The notes below the pieces were generated by a model. It worked only from the letters and a program-made list of their open reading frames with translations. It was not told where the DNA came from and did no database searches. From positions 1-5,928 of the forward strand of contig JBGPBY010000463.1 of assembly GCA_041481485.1 (NCBI GenBank): a DNA stretch of 5,928 nucleotides. The letters are read 5' to 3'. Positions 5,850 to 5,928 of the stretch are shown piece by piece. A program made the translations under genes and the position numbers. This stretch comes from JBGPBY01 sp041481485 (lineage in GTDB: Bacteria > Acidobacteriota > Terriglobia > 20CM-2-55-15). Position 1 is the first letter of the stretch. Each line of letters begins with the position of its first letter.

Positions 5850-5928
5850 TGAGGGGTAACCCACCTAAAAAATTTTTAATTCGGTACCCCTCAACCAAAC
5901 CACAACCCGTGGGGGGGGGGTTTATTTA
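5850..5928. other. Low-complexity window end with inverted arms and a G10 run
   Basis: A 9-bp inverted repeat, TGAGGGGTA (5850-5858) and TACCCCTCA (5885-5893), encloses an A6T5 tract at 5867-5877. After it come a C/A-rich stretch and ten G (5911-5920), then TTTATTTA. No coding potential is seen. The composition differs sharply from the rest and may be partly assembly or sequencing error at a contig end. Confidence 0.5.

Overview
The window looks like a chromosomal segment of a free-living Gram-negative-type bacterium of moderate GC. Two genes suggest a peptidoglycan-recycling inner membrane: an AmpG-type muropeptide permease and a membrane-anchored SGNH hydrolase-like protein. Gene content (DUF3606 protein, COG4307-type zinc peptidase, bacterial topoisomerase IB, AmpG) and the many short palindromic repeats between genes would fit Acidobacteriota or Proteobacteria. 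I lean weakly to Acidobacteriota, on the style of the repeats, from memory. The window ends in a run of ten G after AT-rich sequence, which looks like the end of an assembled contig.

Layout. Positions 1-164 are non-coding with hairpins. Then comes a compact plus-strand group: a possible 19-codon leader ORF with a strong ribosome binding site (165-224), which overlaps by ATGA the start of a DUF3606 protein (221-433), followed 4 bases later by a zinc-ribbon metallopeptidase (438-1487). Topoisomerase IB (1496-2620) lies convergently on the minus strand, 8 bases away. Its start is preceded by a perfect 17-bp tandem duplication and a cluster of palindromes that fills the divergent gap before AmpG (2900-4150, plus). 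A putative SGNH/GDSL-fold envelope protein (4177-5379, plus) follows 26 bases downstream and is probably co-transcribed. On the minus strand, 5592 to about 5383 encodes the first part of a DUF4126-like membrane protein. Its similarity stops almost exactly at the stop codon of the SGNH gene, so I read it as a truncated remnant at a rearrangement junction. Positions 5593-5928 hold no convincing gene, only hairpins and the inverted partner of the repeat at the left end.

How the genes may work together. The DUF3606/metallopeptidase pair and topoisomerase IB are typical accessory housekeeping or stress-type genes of soil bacteria, with no specific pathway visible. AmpG would import anhydro-muropeptides for recycling. 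The adjacent SGNH protein, anchored with its domain probably outside the cytoplasmic membrane, could act on acyl or acetyl groups of an envelope polymer, but that link is inferred only from gene order. I did not find a CRISPR array, tRNA, rRNA, transposase or recognisable defence system. The most unusual signals are the coupled leader ORF, the repeated start region of the DUF3606 gene, the tandem duplication at the topoisomerase start, and the truncated DUF4126 gene.
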